This document shows positions 33,974 to 42,786 of a DNA stretch of 64,000 nucleotides, piece after piece. Numbering within the stretch: position 1 is the first letter of the stretch; each line of letters starts with the position of its first letter. Below the pieces are notes generated by a model. That model was given only the letters and a program-made list of their open reading frames with translations, had not been told where the DNA came from and did no database searches. Location: positions 117,421 through 181,420 of the forward strand of contig NZ_FNIM01000003.1 in NCBI RefSeq assembly GCF_900103885.1, in the 5' to 3' direction. The stretch comes from Actinomyces ruminicola. Lineage in GTDB: Bacteria > Actinomycetota > Actinomycetes > Actinomycetales > Actinomycetaceae. A program made the translations under genes and the position numbers.

Positions 33974-36900
33974 ATGAGCACGCCCGCAGACCTGCACCGC
34001 CCCGCCACCCGCGCATCCCTGACCCGGGCCCGCTTCGCCACCCCGGAGGCCGCCGACCGCCCCGGGATCCGCTGGTGGTGGCAGCAGCCCACCCCCGTGG
34101 CGGAGCTACTTGAAGAGCTGCGGGCGATCGCAGCCGCCGGCTTCGGGGAGGTGGAGATCGCCTTCTCACCGGGCTTCTGGGCCGATGCCGCCCAGCGCGA
34201 GGCACTGGGGGCCGTCCTGGAGGAGGCCCGGGGCCTGGGGGTGGGCGTGGCCATGACTCTAGGAGCCGCCTGGCCGCTGCAGACCCCCAACACCGCCCGC
34301 GGCACCGCCCACGCCGCGCAGGAGCTCCAGTACGGGGTCGCCTGGGTCGAGGGCGACCGCCGGAGCGCCGCTCGGGCCGGCACCGGCCGGGGCGCCGCTG
34401 AGAGCTCCGCACCCGCCGACAGCCTGGGCGGCGCCATCACCACGCCCGTGCCGGCGCCCTTCGACGACCCGGACCGCGAGCGCGGCGGGAAGCTGATCGC
34501 CGTCGTCGCCGCCCGGGTGGTGCAGCGCGGCACGCCGCCGCGCGTGGTGGACTCCGGCAACCCCTGGGGCAAGCCCACCAAGATCATCGAGCCCGAGCGC
34601 TCCACCCTGCTGGATGAGACCACCCTGACCGTCCTGACCGGTGCCGTGCGCGGCGAGGGCGCGAGCGCCGTCGTCACCTGGAGGCCCGGGCCGGGTCAGT
34701 GGGCGCTCATGGCGTTTTGGAGCCGCGACAGCGAGCAGGGGGTCACCAGCTTCCTGGACGCGACCGCCGCCCGCGCCGCCCTGGGCTACCTGGACGAGCA
34801 CCAGATCGGGGCGGCGGGTGCGGCCGCCCTGGAGGCGGAGGACTCCACCGCCACCGAACTGTTCGAGGACTCCCTGGAGCTGAACGCCGACTGCCTGTTC
34901 TGGAGCCGCGGCTTCCTCGAGCGCTTCCGGGCCCGGCGCGGCTACGACCCCACCCGCTACCTGCCGCTGCTCATGGCTCACGGCCAGTGCCGCTACTGGG
35001 TGCCCGAGGCGCCCCCGCGGCCCGACTTCGAATCCGCCGACGCGGACGGAGCCACCACCGACCTGGGGCGGCGCGTGCGCGCCGACTACGACCGCACCGT
35101 CACCGACCTTTACGTCGGCGACCACCTGGCCCTCATCCAGGACTGGGCCGCCGGGCACGGCATGCGGCACAAGGCCCAGGCCGCCTATGGGCAGAACCTG
35201 GAACCGGTCCGCTCCTTCCGCGAGCTGGTGCGCTGCGGCGGGCGCGCGGAGGTGGAGTCCCTGAACTCCGGCGACCGCGTCCCCATGCGCATGGACCACC
35301 CCAACTGGCGCTTCTCCCTGGACTGGCAGCGCAGCTGCGTGGCCGGCGCCCACCAGGGCGGGGCCGCGCGCGTGTCCACCGAGCTCGGCGCCCAGATGGA
35401 CAAGTGCTACGACTTCTCCCTGGCCGACTACCGGCACATGCTCGACAAGGAGTGGGCGGTGGGCGTCACCAAGCCCTTCGTGCACGGCTTCGCCGCCCAG
35501 GACCCCGAGGCGCCCTGGCCCACCCGCGGACGCTTCGGCACGGTGGTCTCCGAGTCCTGGAACCACCGGCACTTCCCCCAGTGGCAGCACTGGCGGGGCC
35601 TGACCGACTACTGGGCGCGGGGCACCGCCGTGCTGGAGACCGGCACCCCCCGGGCGGACGTGGCCGTCTACCGCGACGGCTTCCTGACCACCGCCGCCCG
35701 CGGCAACGCCGAGGCCGACGCCACCGCCCCCGACCGACTCATCGACGCCGAGCCGCTGGAACGGGCCGGATACAACGTGCAGATCCTCGACCCGGTCGGC
35801 CTGGCCGAGGAGGGGGTCGTCGGCCCCGAACGCGACACGGATGCCGACGGGACGGTGCTCTTCCCCGACGGGCCGGCCTATCGGGCCCTGATTCTGGACG
35901 CCGCGCTTCAGGGCGGCACCATCCCGCTGGATGCGGCCCGCGCGCTGGCGCGTGTCGCTGCGGCAGGGCTGGCCATCATCTTCGTCGGGCAGCCGCCCGC
36001 CGGGGATGCGGGCTGGGGCGGAGCCGACGCCGGCGAGGCGGTGCGGGAGGCGATCACCGCCGTGCTCACCGGGGCGCGCGTGAAGCGTGTGGATGGCTGG
36101 GAGGAGGTGCCCGCCGCGCTCGCGGCGCTCGGCGTGCGGCCGCGCGTGGCCTGGGCCGGACCGGTGCTGCTGAGCCAGGTGCGCGATGCCGACGAGGGCC
36201 GCTACGTGCTCGTGTACAACCCCGCCGCCGTGGCGGTCGCGCTGCCGCTGGAGATCGAAGGGACCGGGCGCGTGGAGGTCCTCGACCTGGACGCGGGCAC
36301 GATCACGCCGGTGGGTGCCGAGGCCGCTGCCGGGGTGACGCGGGTGCAGGTGGCCCTGGAGCCGCTCGGGCTGGCGGTGCTGCGACTGGTGTCCCCGCAG
36401 CCTGGTCCGGGTACCGGTGAAGTTGCGGGTGCGGGCGGGGCCTGTGCCGTGGCCGGGGCCGTCGTCGGTGCGAGTGCGGGCGAGACCGGGCCCGCCGTGG
36501 GCGGGCGAACCGGAAGTGGCGGCGAGGAGATCGCGCTTACGGGGTGGAGCCTGACCGTCACCAGCGAGGAGCCGGACGGACCGCGCACCATCGTCCTGCC
36601 CGGACAGGGGCCCGCGGATTGGCGCGAAGTGCCGGCGCTGAAGGACGTCTCCGGCACCGGGGTCTACCACGTGCGCGCGGACGTGCACGGTGGCGCCGAC
36701 CCGGCCGCGCTCGCGGACGCGGTGCTGAGGCTCGGGGAGCTGGGCGGCAGCGCCGTGGTGCGGGTGGGCGACCGCGAGTTCGGGCCGGTGCTGCGCGATG
36801 ACGTGGACATCCCGGTTGGGCAGGCGCTTGCGGCGGTCGTGGCCGCGGGACAGGACCCGGTCATTGAGATCGAGGTGCGCACGACGCTGCGTAACGCGAC

Positions 36901-36994
36901 GCTGGCCGCTGATGTCTACATGAAGGGCCCGTGGGCGGTGCAGTACCCGACCGTGCCCCACGGCCTCCTCGGCCCCGTCCACCTCCTGTCCTAG
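33974..36994 (+). CDS. GH106-like alpha-L-rhamnosidase
   Basis: A 1006-residue protein. The start PGIRWWWQQPTPVAELLEELRAIAAAGFGEVEI is the signature of GH106-type hydrolases. A barrel of about 750 residues follows, with WNHRHFPQWQHWRGLTDYWARG near residues 535-552, then a beta-rich C-terminal region with a Gly/Ala-rich linker (about 810-850). No signal peptide. Rhamnosyl-linked flavonoids (rutinosides and neohesperidosides) are plausible substrates by family. It ends the GH3-esterase-GH43 series, and repeat copy D follows its stop by 9 bp. Confidence 0.8.
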   Translation: MSTPADLHRPATRASLTRARFATPEAADRPGIRWWWQQPTPVAELLEELRAIAAAGFGEVEIAFSPGFWADAAQREALGAVLEEARGLGVGVAMTLGAAWPLQTPNTARGTAHAAQELQYGVAWVEGDRRSAARAGTGRGAAESSAPADSLGGAITTPVPAPFDDPDRERGGKLIAVVAARVVQRGTPPRVVDSGNPWGKPTKIIEPERSTLLDETTLTVLTGAVRGEGASAVVTWRPGPGQWALMAFWSRDSEQGVTSFLDATAARAALGYLDEHQIGAAGAAALEAEDSTATELFEDSLELNADCLFWSRGFLERFRARRGYDPTRYLPLLMAHGQCRYWVPEAPPRPDFESADADGATTDLGRRVRADYDRTVTDLYVGDHLALIQDWAAGHGMRHKAQAAYGQNLEPVRSFRELVRCGGRAEVESLNSGDRVPMRMDHPNWRFSLDWQRSCVAGAHQGGAARVSTELGAQMDKCYDFSLADYRHMLDKEWAVGVTKPFVHGFAAQDPEAPWPTRGRFGTVVSESWNHRHFPQWQHWRGLTDYWARGTAVLETGTPRADVAVYRDGFLTTAARGNAEADATAPDRLIDAEPLERAGYNVQILDPVGLAEEGVVGPERDTDADGTVLFPDGPAYRALILDAALQGGTIPLDAARALARVAAAGLAIIFVGQPPAGDAGWGGADAGEAVREAITAVLTGARVKRVDGWEEVPAALAALGVRPRVAWAGPVLLSQVRDADEGRYVLVYNPAAVAVALPLEIEGTGRVEVLDLDAGTITPVGAEAAAGVTRVQVALEPLGLAVLRLVSPQPGPGTGEVAGAGGACAVAGAVVGASAGETGPAVGGRTGSGGEEIALTGWSLTVTSEEPDGPRTIVLPGQGPADWREVPALKDVSGTGVYHVRADVHGGADPAALADAVLRLGELGGSAVVRVGDREFGPVLRDDVDIPVGQALAAVVAAGQDPVIEIEVRTTLRNATLAADVYMKGPWAVQYPTVPHGLLGPVHLLS

Positions 36995-37002
36995 TCTCCC
37001 CT

Positions 37003-37062
37003 CGCCGAGATCGGTAGAAGTTACGTGCCGAGATCGGTAGAAGCTACGTGCCGAGATCGGTC
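37003..37062 (+). repeat. Dispersed 23-bp-period repeat, copy D
   Basis: Two full units and a half unit ending GGTC, plus orientation, 9 bp after the GH106 stop codon. It is nearly identical to copy E at 42171, including the preceding CTC. Confidence 0.9.
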
Positions 37063-37887
37063 GGGGTGGCGGCGGCCGGCGGCCGCTCCCTCCGGATTGG
37101 GGGCGGCAGGGGCGGCCTCATTGGCGCTGCACACTGGAGCTGTCATGACAAACTTACCTGGTTCTGGTTTTTCGTTGATTTTGTGCGGAAATGGCGGCTC
37201 GGTCTGATTCCGGTGATGGTGCTCCGGTGTGCAGCAAGGTCGTTGTTGCACACCGGAGGCTTTCCATGGTTCTGGACTCGATGGATGAAACCGCAGAATC
37301 ATGCGATTCTTGGGTGAGCCCCGGTTTCTCCGGTGTGCGGCACCCCGTCTTCACTGCCCCTACAGGTGCGTCCGCGCACCGCCTACCTCGTCGACGACGG
37401 CGGAACCGCACAAGGACACTAGAACCCGCTGTTCGCGAGCGTACTTGCCACGGTCGGGGATCGGTGCTCGTGCCGGACGTGTCGGAGAACGGCACGAAGG
37501 CCGCTGGGCCCAGATCGGCGGCGCCAGCAAATGGCGTGATTTCAGCCCTCCTCAAGACGCGGGGCGGCCAGCCGCGGGCCTTTGTGCCGAACTCGGACAT
37601 GTCGTGCCGTCATCCCCTCGCTGCCTTCGAGGCAGACAGGCTGCTTGCCGGTGCAAGCAGTGGCCCCTCCTCGTGGAGCGACTGCTTGACCACCTGGCAG
37701 ATGTCGGCACCGTCCCGGAGCGAGCCCTCCCTGCGGGGCGACTTGTGCACGCACAGGGCGCAAGTACGGCATTGTGGGCTTGGGTTCGGTTGTGGCCGCC
37801 GAGTTGAATAGAACACGTGAGGCGGGAACGCATCCCGTCGGGCCCGGCCATCGCCGGCGGGCTCAACCCGAACACAGGAGTTCAGAT
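37063..37887. other. Gene-free stretch with a strong hairpin
   Basis: About 825 bp with no convincing gene. CTCCGGTGTGCA (37222-37233) and TGCACACCGGAG (37247-37258) form a perfect 12-bp hairpin, a likely terminator for the upstream series. Around 37756-37800 the plus strand reads KYGIVGLGSVVAAEL, like the start of a Gfo/Idh dehydrogenase, but no frame continues. This may be a relic of an earlier dehydrogenase gene, or chance. Confidence 0.55.
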
Positions 37888-39012
37888 ATGAGCAAGAAGC
37901 TTCGCATCGGCATCGTGGGTCTGGGGTTCATCGGAACCCAGAAGCACCTGGTGGGTCTGGCGCAGCACAAGGACAAGTGCGAGATCGTCGCCTTCTGCGA
38001 CTTCGACATCGAGCGTGCCGAGGCCGGTAAGGCTCAGTGGGGCAACGAGGACGCCTACACCACCACCGACTACATGGATCTCGTGAACGACGACTCCATC
38101 GATGTCATGCACGTGTGCACCTGGAACGCCAACCACTGTGAGATCACCTGCGCGGCCCTGGAGGCCGGCAAGCACGTGATGGTGGAGAAGCCGATGGCCG
38201 TCACCGGCGAGGACGCTCGCAAGATGCGCGACACCGCCAAGCGGACCGGCAAGAAGCTGACCGTCGGCTTCCAGTACCGCCAGCGCGAGGAGTACCAGTT
38301 CCTCAAGGCCCTGGCCGACGAGGGCAAGTTCGGCGAGATCTACGCCGCCAAGGCCCACGCCACCCGTCGTCGCGGCGTGCCGATCTGGGGCGTGTTCACC
38401 GACAAGACCAAGCAGGGCGGCGGCCCGCTCATCGACCTGGGCGGCCACTCGATCGACGTGGCCCTGTGGCTGATGAACAACTACGACGTCGCCTCCGTCA
38501 CCGGCGTGGTCAACTACAAGCTGGCCGACAAGCCTGAGGGCAACATCGGTGGCGAGTGGGACCCGGCCACCTACGAGGTCGAGGACTCCGCCTTCGGGTT
38601 CGTCACCTTCAAGAACGGCGCCTCCCTGTTCGTCGAGGCCTCCTGGGCTCTGAACATCAAGGCCGCTCGCGAGGGCTGCATCACCATCATGGGCACCGAG
38701 GCCGGCGCCGAGACCATCCAGGACCCGGCCGGCTCCGCCAACCTGGTCGTCGACGTCAACTCCATCGAGGGCGGCAAGCAGGTCAACACCGGCTTCGGCG
38801 CGGGCGGCGCCTACTTCTCCGCCGGCGGCGTCGGCGGCGCCCAGACCGGCTTCTCCTACATGGGCGGCCTGGAGGCCGGCCTGTGGCTCGACGCCATCCT
38901 CAACGACACCGAGCCCTACGTGACCGCCGACCAGGCCGTCGTCGTCACCGAGATCCTCGACGGCATCTACAAGTCCGCGGCCCAGGGCGGCAAGCCCGTC
39001 TACTTCGACTGA
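37888..39012 (+). CDS. Gfo/Idh/MocA-family NAD(P)-dependent sugar oxidoreductase
   Basis: A 374-residue dehydrogenase. The Rossmann fold has GIVGLGFIG (residues 8-16) and the family Lys motif EKPMA (100-104); Asp183 and His187 in DLGGHSID complete the catalytic pattern. In gut C-glycoside pathways (DgpA type), a Gfo/Idh enzyme oxidises the sugar C3-OH before the deglycosidase acts. The gene's position directly ahead of two deglycosidase pairs supports the same role here. ATG 37888 has a CAGGAG site. The last 35 residues hold the QAVVVTEILDGIYKSA helix typical of the family. Confidence 0.9.
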   Translation: MSKKLRIGIVGLGFIGTQKHLVGLAQHKDKCEIVAFCDFDIERAEAGKAQWGNEDAYTTTDYMDLVNDDSIDVMHVCTWNANHCEITCAALEAGKHVMVEKPMAVTGEDARKMRDTAKRTGKKLTVGFQYRQREEYQFLKALADEGKFGEIYAAKAHATRRRGVPIWGVFTDKTKQGGGPLIDLGGHSIDVALWLMNNYDVASVTGVVNYKLADKPEGNIGGEWDPATYEVEDSAFGFVTFKNGASLFVEASWALNIKAAREGCITIMGTEAGAETIQDPAGSANLVVDVNSIEGGKQVNTGFGAGGAYFSAGGVGGAQTGFSYMGGLEAGLWLDAILNDTEPYVTADQAVVVTEILDGIYKSAAQGGKPVYFD

Positions 39013-39139
39013 GCCCGATCTCTCCCACAACCCAGCGGGGTCGACGCCGTGGCACACCGCGGTCACGCCGTCGCCCTCCGCGATAACACGCCGCACCGTC
39101 CCGGCCGCGCCTCACGGCGTCACCTGACGGACAGCAACA

Positions 39140-39179
39140 GGTTCGGCCCCGGTCCCCACCGCGGGGCCGGGGCCGAACC
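39140..39179 (+). terminator. Strong hairpin between the Gfo/Idh and deglycosidase genes
   Basis: GGTTCGGCCCCGG (39140-39152) pairs perfectly with CCGGGGCCGAACC (39167-39179). It lies in the 230-bp gap upstream of deglycosidase pair 2 and probably separates or attenuates the two expression units. Confidence 0.65.
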
Positions 39180-39242
39180 GCACCCGTCGCCCGCACCTAC
39201 AACTTCCAAACACATAACCCGCACTCAGAGAGGAGCGCATCC

Positions 39243-40259
39243 ATGACCTCGCAGATCAAACGCGGAGTCAGCCTGTACTCGTACCAGCACGAGTACGCCC
39301 ACGGCACCTTCACCCTCGAAGACTGCGTCGCCGCAGCCGCCAAGGAGGGCGCGCTGGGCATCGAGACCCTCGGCGAGCAGATGATCCCCGGCTTCCCCTT
39401 CCCCGGGCAGGCAGACCTGCCCGACTCCTTCTACTCCTGGTGGAAGGACCTCATGGTCAAGTACGGCACCACGCCGACCGTGCATGACATGTTCCTGGAC
39501 ACCAAGCGCTACCGCGGCCGCCTGCTCAACCACTCCGAGATGGTCGACTCGCTCAAGCGCGACATCCGGCACACCGCCAAGCTCGGCGCCAAGGGCATCC
39601 GCATCATCGTCAACACCCCGCCCGAGGTGGTCGAGTCCGCTGCCCCCTACGCGCGCGACCACGGCGTGTGGATGGGCGTAGAGGTCCACTCCCCGTACTC
39701 CTTCGAGGACGACTGGATCAAGCGGCACCTGGAGGTCGGCGAGAAGGTTGGCTCCGACGTCGTCGGCTGCGTGCCGGACATGGGCATCTTCGTCCACAAG
39801 CTGCCGCGCGTGGTCGTGGATCGTGCCCTGCGTGACGGCGCCGACCCGGAGCTCACCCGCGAGATCGTTGACACCTACAACTCCCACGGCGACACCCAGG
39901 CCGTCTTCGACCGCCTGGAGCGCCAGGGCGTCGACGGCGTCACCCTGGGCCTGGCCCGCAACGGCATCCACATGATCGCCCAGCCCGTTGACTGCCTGCG
40001 CGACCACGCCGAGTTCATCAAGCACATCCACGCCAAGTTCTACGAGATGCACGAGGTGCCCGGCTTCGACTACTGGCACGAGTACTCCATCCCCTACCAC
40101 GAGATCGTCCCCGTCCTGGACGAGATCGGTTACGACGGCTACCTCTCCAGCGAGTACGAGGGCAACCGTCATATCGAGGACGCCGAGCCCGTCGACTCCG
40201 TCACCCAGGTGGCCGCCCACCAGGCCATGCTCAAGGCACTCATCGGAGAGGAGAACTGA
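39243..40259 (+). CDS. C-glycoside deglycosidase alpha-subunit-like TIM barrel protein, pair 2
   Basis: A 338-residue barrel, same family as the genes at 20153 and 41145. Candidate metal and catalytic residues are Glu147/His149 (GVEVHSP), Asp179 (VPDMG), His263 (HIHAKF) and Glu304 (SSEYEG). The N-terminus IKRGVSLYSYQHEYAHGTFTLEDCV resembles that of pair 1 (IKKGVSLYSLQDAY). The beta gene starts 1 bp after the stop codon. It would cleave a 3-oxo-glycoside made by the upstream Gfo/Idh enzyme or the GMC oxidase. Start ATG 39243 has an AGAGGAG site. Confidence 0.82.
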   Translation: MTSQIKRGVSLYSYQHEYAHGTFTLEDCVAAAAKEGALGIETLGEQMIPGFPFPGQADLPDSFYSWWKDLMVKYGTTPTVHDMFLDTKRYRGRLLNHSEMVDSLKRDIRHTAKLGAKGIRIIVNTPPEVVESAAPYARDHGVWMGVEVHSPYSFEDDWIKRHLEVGEKVGSDVVGCVPDMGIFVHKLPRVVVDRALRDGADPELTREIVDTYNSHGDTQAVFDRLERQGVDGVTLGLARNGIHMIAQPVDCLRDHAEFIKHIHAKFYEMHEVPGFDYWHEYSIPYHEIVPVLDEIGYDGYLSSEYEGNRHIEDAEPVDSVTQVAAHQAMLKALIGEEN

Positions 40260-40260
40260 C

Positions 40261-40653
40261 ATGTTCGACGAGATGATCATTCACGAGGGAACCGTTCGCA
40301 ATGTCACCGGTCCCGACGGCGAGGTGGCGGGCTTCTCCTTCGAGAGCCACATCCCCTACTACCGCGGCCTGGGACTGTCCATGATCGAGACCCCCGAGGT
40401 CACGGTCGACGGCGAGGCCGTACCCGAGGAGGACCTGCGCTTCACCTACAACGGCGTAACTCGCACCTTCGACGAGCTCGCCGACGTCTCCGACGTGCGC
40501 TGGGAGCTGCGCACCTTCGCGACCATCACCGTGCTGCGCCCCGGCGGGCTCACGCCCGGAGAGCACGAGATCCACGTCAACCTGCGTCTGCGGGTGTCGT
40601 ACCTCCCGTTCATCTCCGAGAACCGTTTCACCCGGAAGGTCACGGTGGCCTGA
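40261..40653 (+). CDS. C-glycoside deglycosidase beta-subunit-like protein (DUF6379 type), pair 2
   Basis: A 130-residue small subunit equal in length to that of pair 1. Shared blocks are MFDEMIIHEGTVRNV at the start, IPYYRGLGLSMIETPEVTVDGEAVPEEDLRF (about 34-64) and PGEHEIHVNLRLRVSYLPFI (about 101-120). It is translated right behind alpha subunit 2. The next gene, a third beta subunit, follows after 56 bp. Confidence 0.83.
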   Translation: MFDEMIIHEGTVRNVTGPDGEVAGFSFESHIPYYRGLGLSMIETPEVTVDGEAVPEEDLRFTYNGVTRTFDELADVSDVRWELRTFATITVLRPGGLTPGEHEIHVNLRLRVSYLPFISENRFTRKVTVA

Positions 40654-40709
40654 GGCGCCGCCTGTCCGGCTTACTTCCCTTCACACCAATCCTTTGGAAG
40701 GAACCATCC

Positions 40710-41132
40710 ATGCCCACCAAATTCATGAAGCTCGGCTTTGACGAGCAGGTGCTGCGCCGTCTCGCCAACGACTCCGACGGCTACGTCCTCGACGTCGGCC
40801 TCAACTACTACCGCGGCACCCCGATCTCCGCCGTCGAGCGGATGGAGCTCAGCGTCGACGGCGAGCGGGTCGACGACGACCGCATCCTGGTGGAGATCAA
40901 CGGCAAGTTCCTGCGCCTGCCGCAGGTGCCACTGGCCTTCACCGAGTACTGGGGCGTTAAGACCCCGATTCGCCTGCACGTGACCGGCGAGCCGCTGGCC
41001 GCCGGCGAGCACGACGTCGACTTCGTGTGCGAGGCGCGCGTCGTCTACATGCAGTTCGCCCCCGGCGTCTACGGAATGTTTGACGCCTCCGCATCCGGCA
41101 CCCTCACGGTGGCCGAGGACTCTGAGAACTGA
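40710..41132 (+). CDS. C-glycoside deglycosidase beta-subunit-like protein (DUF6379 type), pair 3
   Basis: A 140-residue protein with the DUF6379 core (LNYYRGTPISAVERMELSVDGERVDDDRI, about 31-59, and AGEHDVDFVCEARVVYMQF, about 102-120). It is the most diverged of the three: the start MPTKFMKLGFDEQVLRRL and the tail MFDASASGTLTVAEDSEN differ from the other two. It precedes its alpha gene by 12 bp, the reverse of the order in pairs 1 and 2. ATG 40710 has a GGAAGGA site. Confidence 0.8.
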   Translation: MPTKFMKLGFDEQVLRRLANDSDGYVLDVGLNYYRGTPISAVERMELSVDGERVDDDRILVEINGKFLRLPQVPLAFTEYWGVKTPIRLHVTGEPLAAGEHDVDFVCEARVVYMQFAPGVYGMFDASASGTLTVAEDSEN

Positions 41133-41144
41133 GGAGCAAGACCC

Positions 41145-42146
41145 ATGGCAAAGATCAACGGCATCGAGCAGGCCATCTCCTGCTACAGCTACACCCAGGA
41201 GTTCATCGAGAACGACGACTGGAGCATCGACACGATCTTCGAGCACGTCGCCGCCAAGGGCATCAGCAAGGTGGAGCTGGTCGGTGGGCAGACCTTCCAG
41301 CAGTACCCCACTCCTCGCGCCGATGAGATCGACGCGGTGCTGGCCGCCGGCGAGAAGCACGGCGTGGAGGTCTTCTCCTACGGCGGCTACGTCGACCTCG
41401 GGCGCATCACCGGTTACCAGATGAGCCGCGAGGACATCCTCTCCGACATCCGGCTGGACATCATGACCGCCCGGAACGTCGGCGCGAAGTACATGCGCGC
41501 CACCGGTTTCGAGCCGGAGCTGGCCCCCGCCGTCAACGACCTGGCAGAGCGCTACGGCGTGCAGATCGGCTTCGAGATCCACGCCCCGCACACCCCCTCC
41601 GACGCCACCACGCTCGGCTTCATGGAGACGATCGAGAAGCACCAGCTCGGCTCCTTCGGCCTGGTGCCCGACTTCGGCATGTTCATCGAGCGGCCCACCG
41701 AGATCGCCATCAACCGCTACGTGGGCCTGGGCGCCAAGCGGGAGACCCTCGACTGGATCATCGCCAACCGCCACAACGGCATGACCGAGGAGGAGATGCA
41801 GGAGCACGTCGCCAAGAACATGGGCGGCGGCGAGGGAGAGAAGGTCGCCATCTCCGAATGGTTCGGCTACCTGTCCTTCGCGCCGGCGGAGCTCGACTCC
41901 TTCGCCGCGATGGTGCCGTATGTGAAGTACGTGCACGGCAAGTTCTACCACCTGGAACTGGACGAGAACGGCAAGGTCTTCGAGCCGACGATCCCGTACG
42001 ACAAGGCGCTGTCCATCCTCGCCGAGGGTGGCTTCCAGGGCGTCTTCATCAGCGAGTACGAGGGCCACGCCTTCTACCTCAACGACGCCGACGAGCAGCT
42101 CGACCGCCACCTGGCCCTCGGGAAGAACATCCTCGAGAACCTGTGA
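41145..42146 (+). CDS. C-glycoside deglycosidase alpha-subunit-like TIM barrel protein, pair 3
   Basis: A 333-residue barrel with Glu144/His146 (FEIHAP), Asp176 (VPDFG), His264 (VHGKFY) and Glu304 (ISEYEG) in the positions expected for the metal site. The N-terminal third (INGIEQAISCYSYTQEFIEND) differs more from pairs 1 and 2 than those do from each other, suggesting a separate substrate. It ends the series, followed by repeat copy E and a strong terminator hairpin. Confidence 0.82.
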   Translation: MAKINGIEQAISCYSYTQEFIENDDWSIDTIFEHVAAKGISKVELVGGQTFQQYPTPRADEIDAVLAAGEKHGVEVFSYGGYVDLGRITGYQMSREDILSDIRLDIMTARNVGAKYMRATGFEPELAPAVNDLAERYGVQIGFEIHAPHTPSDATTLGFMETIEKHQLGSFGLVPDFGMFIERPTEIAINRYVGLGAKRETLDWIIANRHNGMTEEEMQEHVAKNMGGGEGEKVAISEWFGYLSFAPAELDSFAAMVPYVKYVHGKFYHLELDENGKVFEPTIPYDKALSILAEGGFQGVFISEYEGHAFYLNDADEQLDRHLALGKNILENL

Positions 42147-42170
42147 CGGGCAGCCCGCCCCGGCCTCCCT

Positions 42171-42230
42171 CGCCGAGATCGGTAGAAGTTACGTGTCGAG
42201 ATCGGTAGAAGTTACGTGCCGAGATCGGTC
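42171..42230 (+). repeat. Dispersed 23-bp-period repeat, copy E
   Basis: Two full units and a half unit ending GGTC, plus orientation, 25 bp after the stop of deglycosidase alpha subunit 3. It is followed directly by the terminator at 42235. Confidence 0.9.
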
Positions 42231-42234
42231 AAAA

Positions 42235-42285
42235 CGGACGGCTCACCCCAAGTGAGGCAGTGCTCAACTTGGGGCGGGCCGTCCG
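42235..42285 (+). terminator. Terminator of the deglycosidase series
   Basis: CGGACGGC (42235-42242) pairs with GCCGTCCG (42278-42285) and CCCCAAGT (42246-42253) with ACTTGGGG (42267-42274), a two-step stem with a 3-nt internal loop. It starts 5 bp past repeat copy E. Confidence 0.75.
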
Positions 42286-42316
42286 CGGCTCTCCCTGGGA
42301 CGCAAAGGAGCGTGTC

Positions 42317-42580
42317 ATGACCGAAGTACAGGAATGGCAACAAGAGACGGTGCGGGCGGAGTCGGCGCGCTTGTTGCGGCTGGCGCCACCTGTGGTGTGG
42401 TACCTGATTGCGCTTGCGACGCTGGTGTCGCTGTCTGCCTGGAACATTGCTACTGGCGAGTGGTCCAGGGACTGGCTGGGCTGGGGCGAGGCACCCCCGA
42501 TCCTCGCCGGCGTGCTCGGGGCGGCGCCGTCGCTCATCGGCCTGTGGGGCCTGCACGCCCTGCGAAAGACGACGGCGTAG
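42317..42580 (+). CDS. Small membrane protein of unknown function
   Basis: An 87-residue protein with two hydrophobic segments (about 22-42, PPVVWYLIALATLVSLSAW, and 57-77, PILAGVLGAAPSLIGLWGLH). The N-terminus is Glu/Gln-rich and polar. ATG 42317 is preceded by an AAAGGAG site at good spacing. Family unknown. It starts 32 bp after the terminator of the deglycosidase series and stands alone. Confidence 0.7.
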   Translation: MTEVQEWQQETVRAESARLLRLAPPVVWYLIALATLVSLSAWNIATGEWSRDWLGWGEAPPILAGVLGAAPSLIGLWGLHALRKTTA

Positions 42581-42786
42581 TCTCGCGGCCGTCAATGCCG
42601 CTCGGTGTCGCTAGGTAGCTCCACCGTGCAAGCCCCAAGGAGGCCCGGGACGACGGATGTCATCCCGGGCCTCCTTGTTGTGCGGCTTTAAGGAGTAGGA
42701 GTTGGTGGGGCTCCGGACGCTGCCTAACGATCACGCGTAAACGGCACAGTATGTACATTTCGGCGCTTTTGAGGCAGACTGTCTTT

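Noticed and set aside
34259..36982. A 907-codon minus-strand open frame opposite the GH106-like gene
   Set aside because: It is the shadow of a GC-rich gene: low-complexity His/Gly/Arg-rich composition, no family motif and no ribosome binding site, whereas the plus strand has a recognisable glycosidase.
37191..37811. A 206-codon plus-strand frame in the gap before the Gfo/Idh gene
   Set aside because: Crosses a perfect hairpin, has atypical composition and no ribosome binding site or known domain.
42751..42786. ATG start at 42751 for the TA2 antitoxin
   Set aside because: It lies inside the palindrome ATGTACAT and adds 12 residues not seen in Phd/YefM proteins; GTG 42787 gives the family start.
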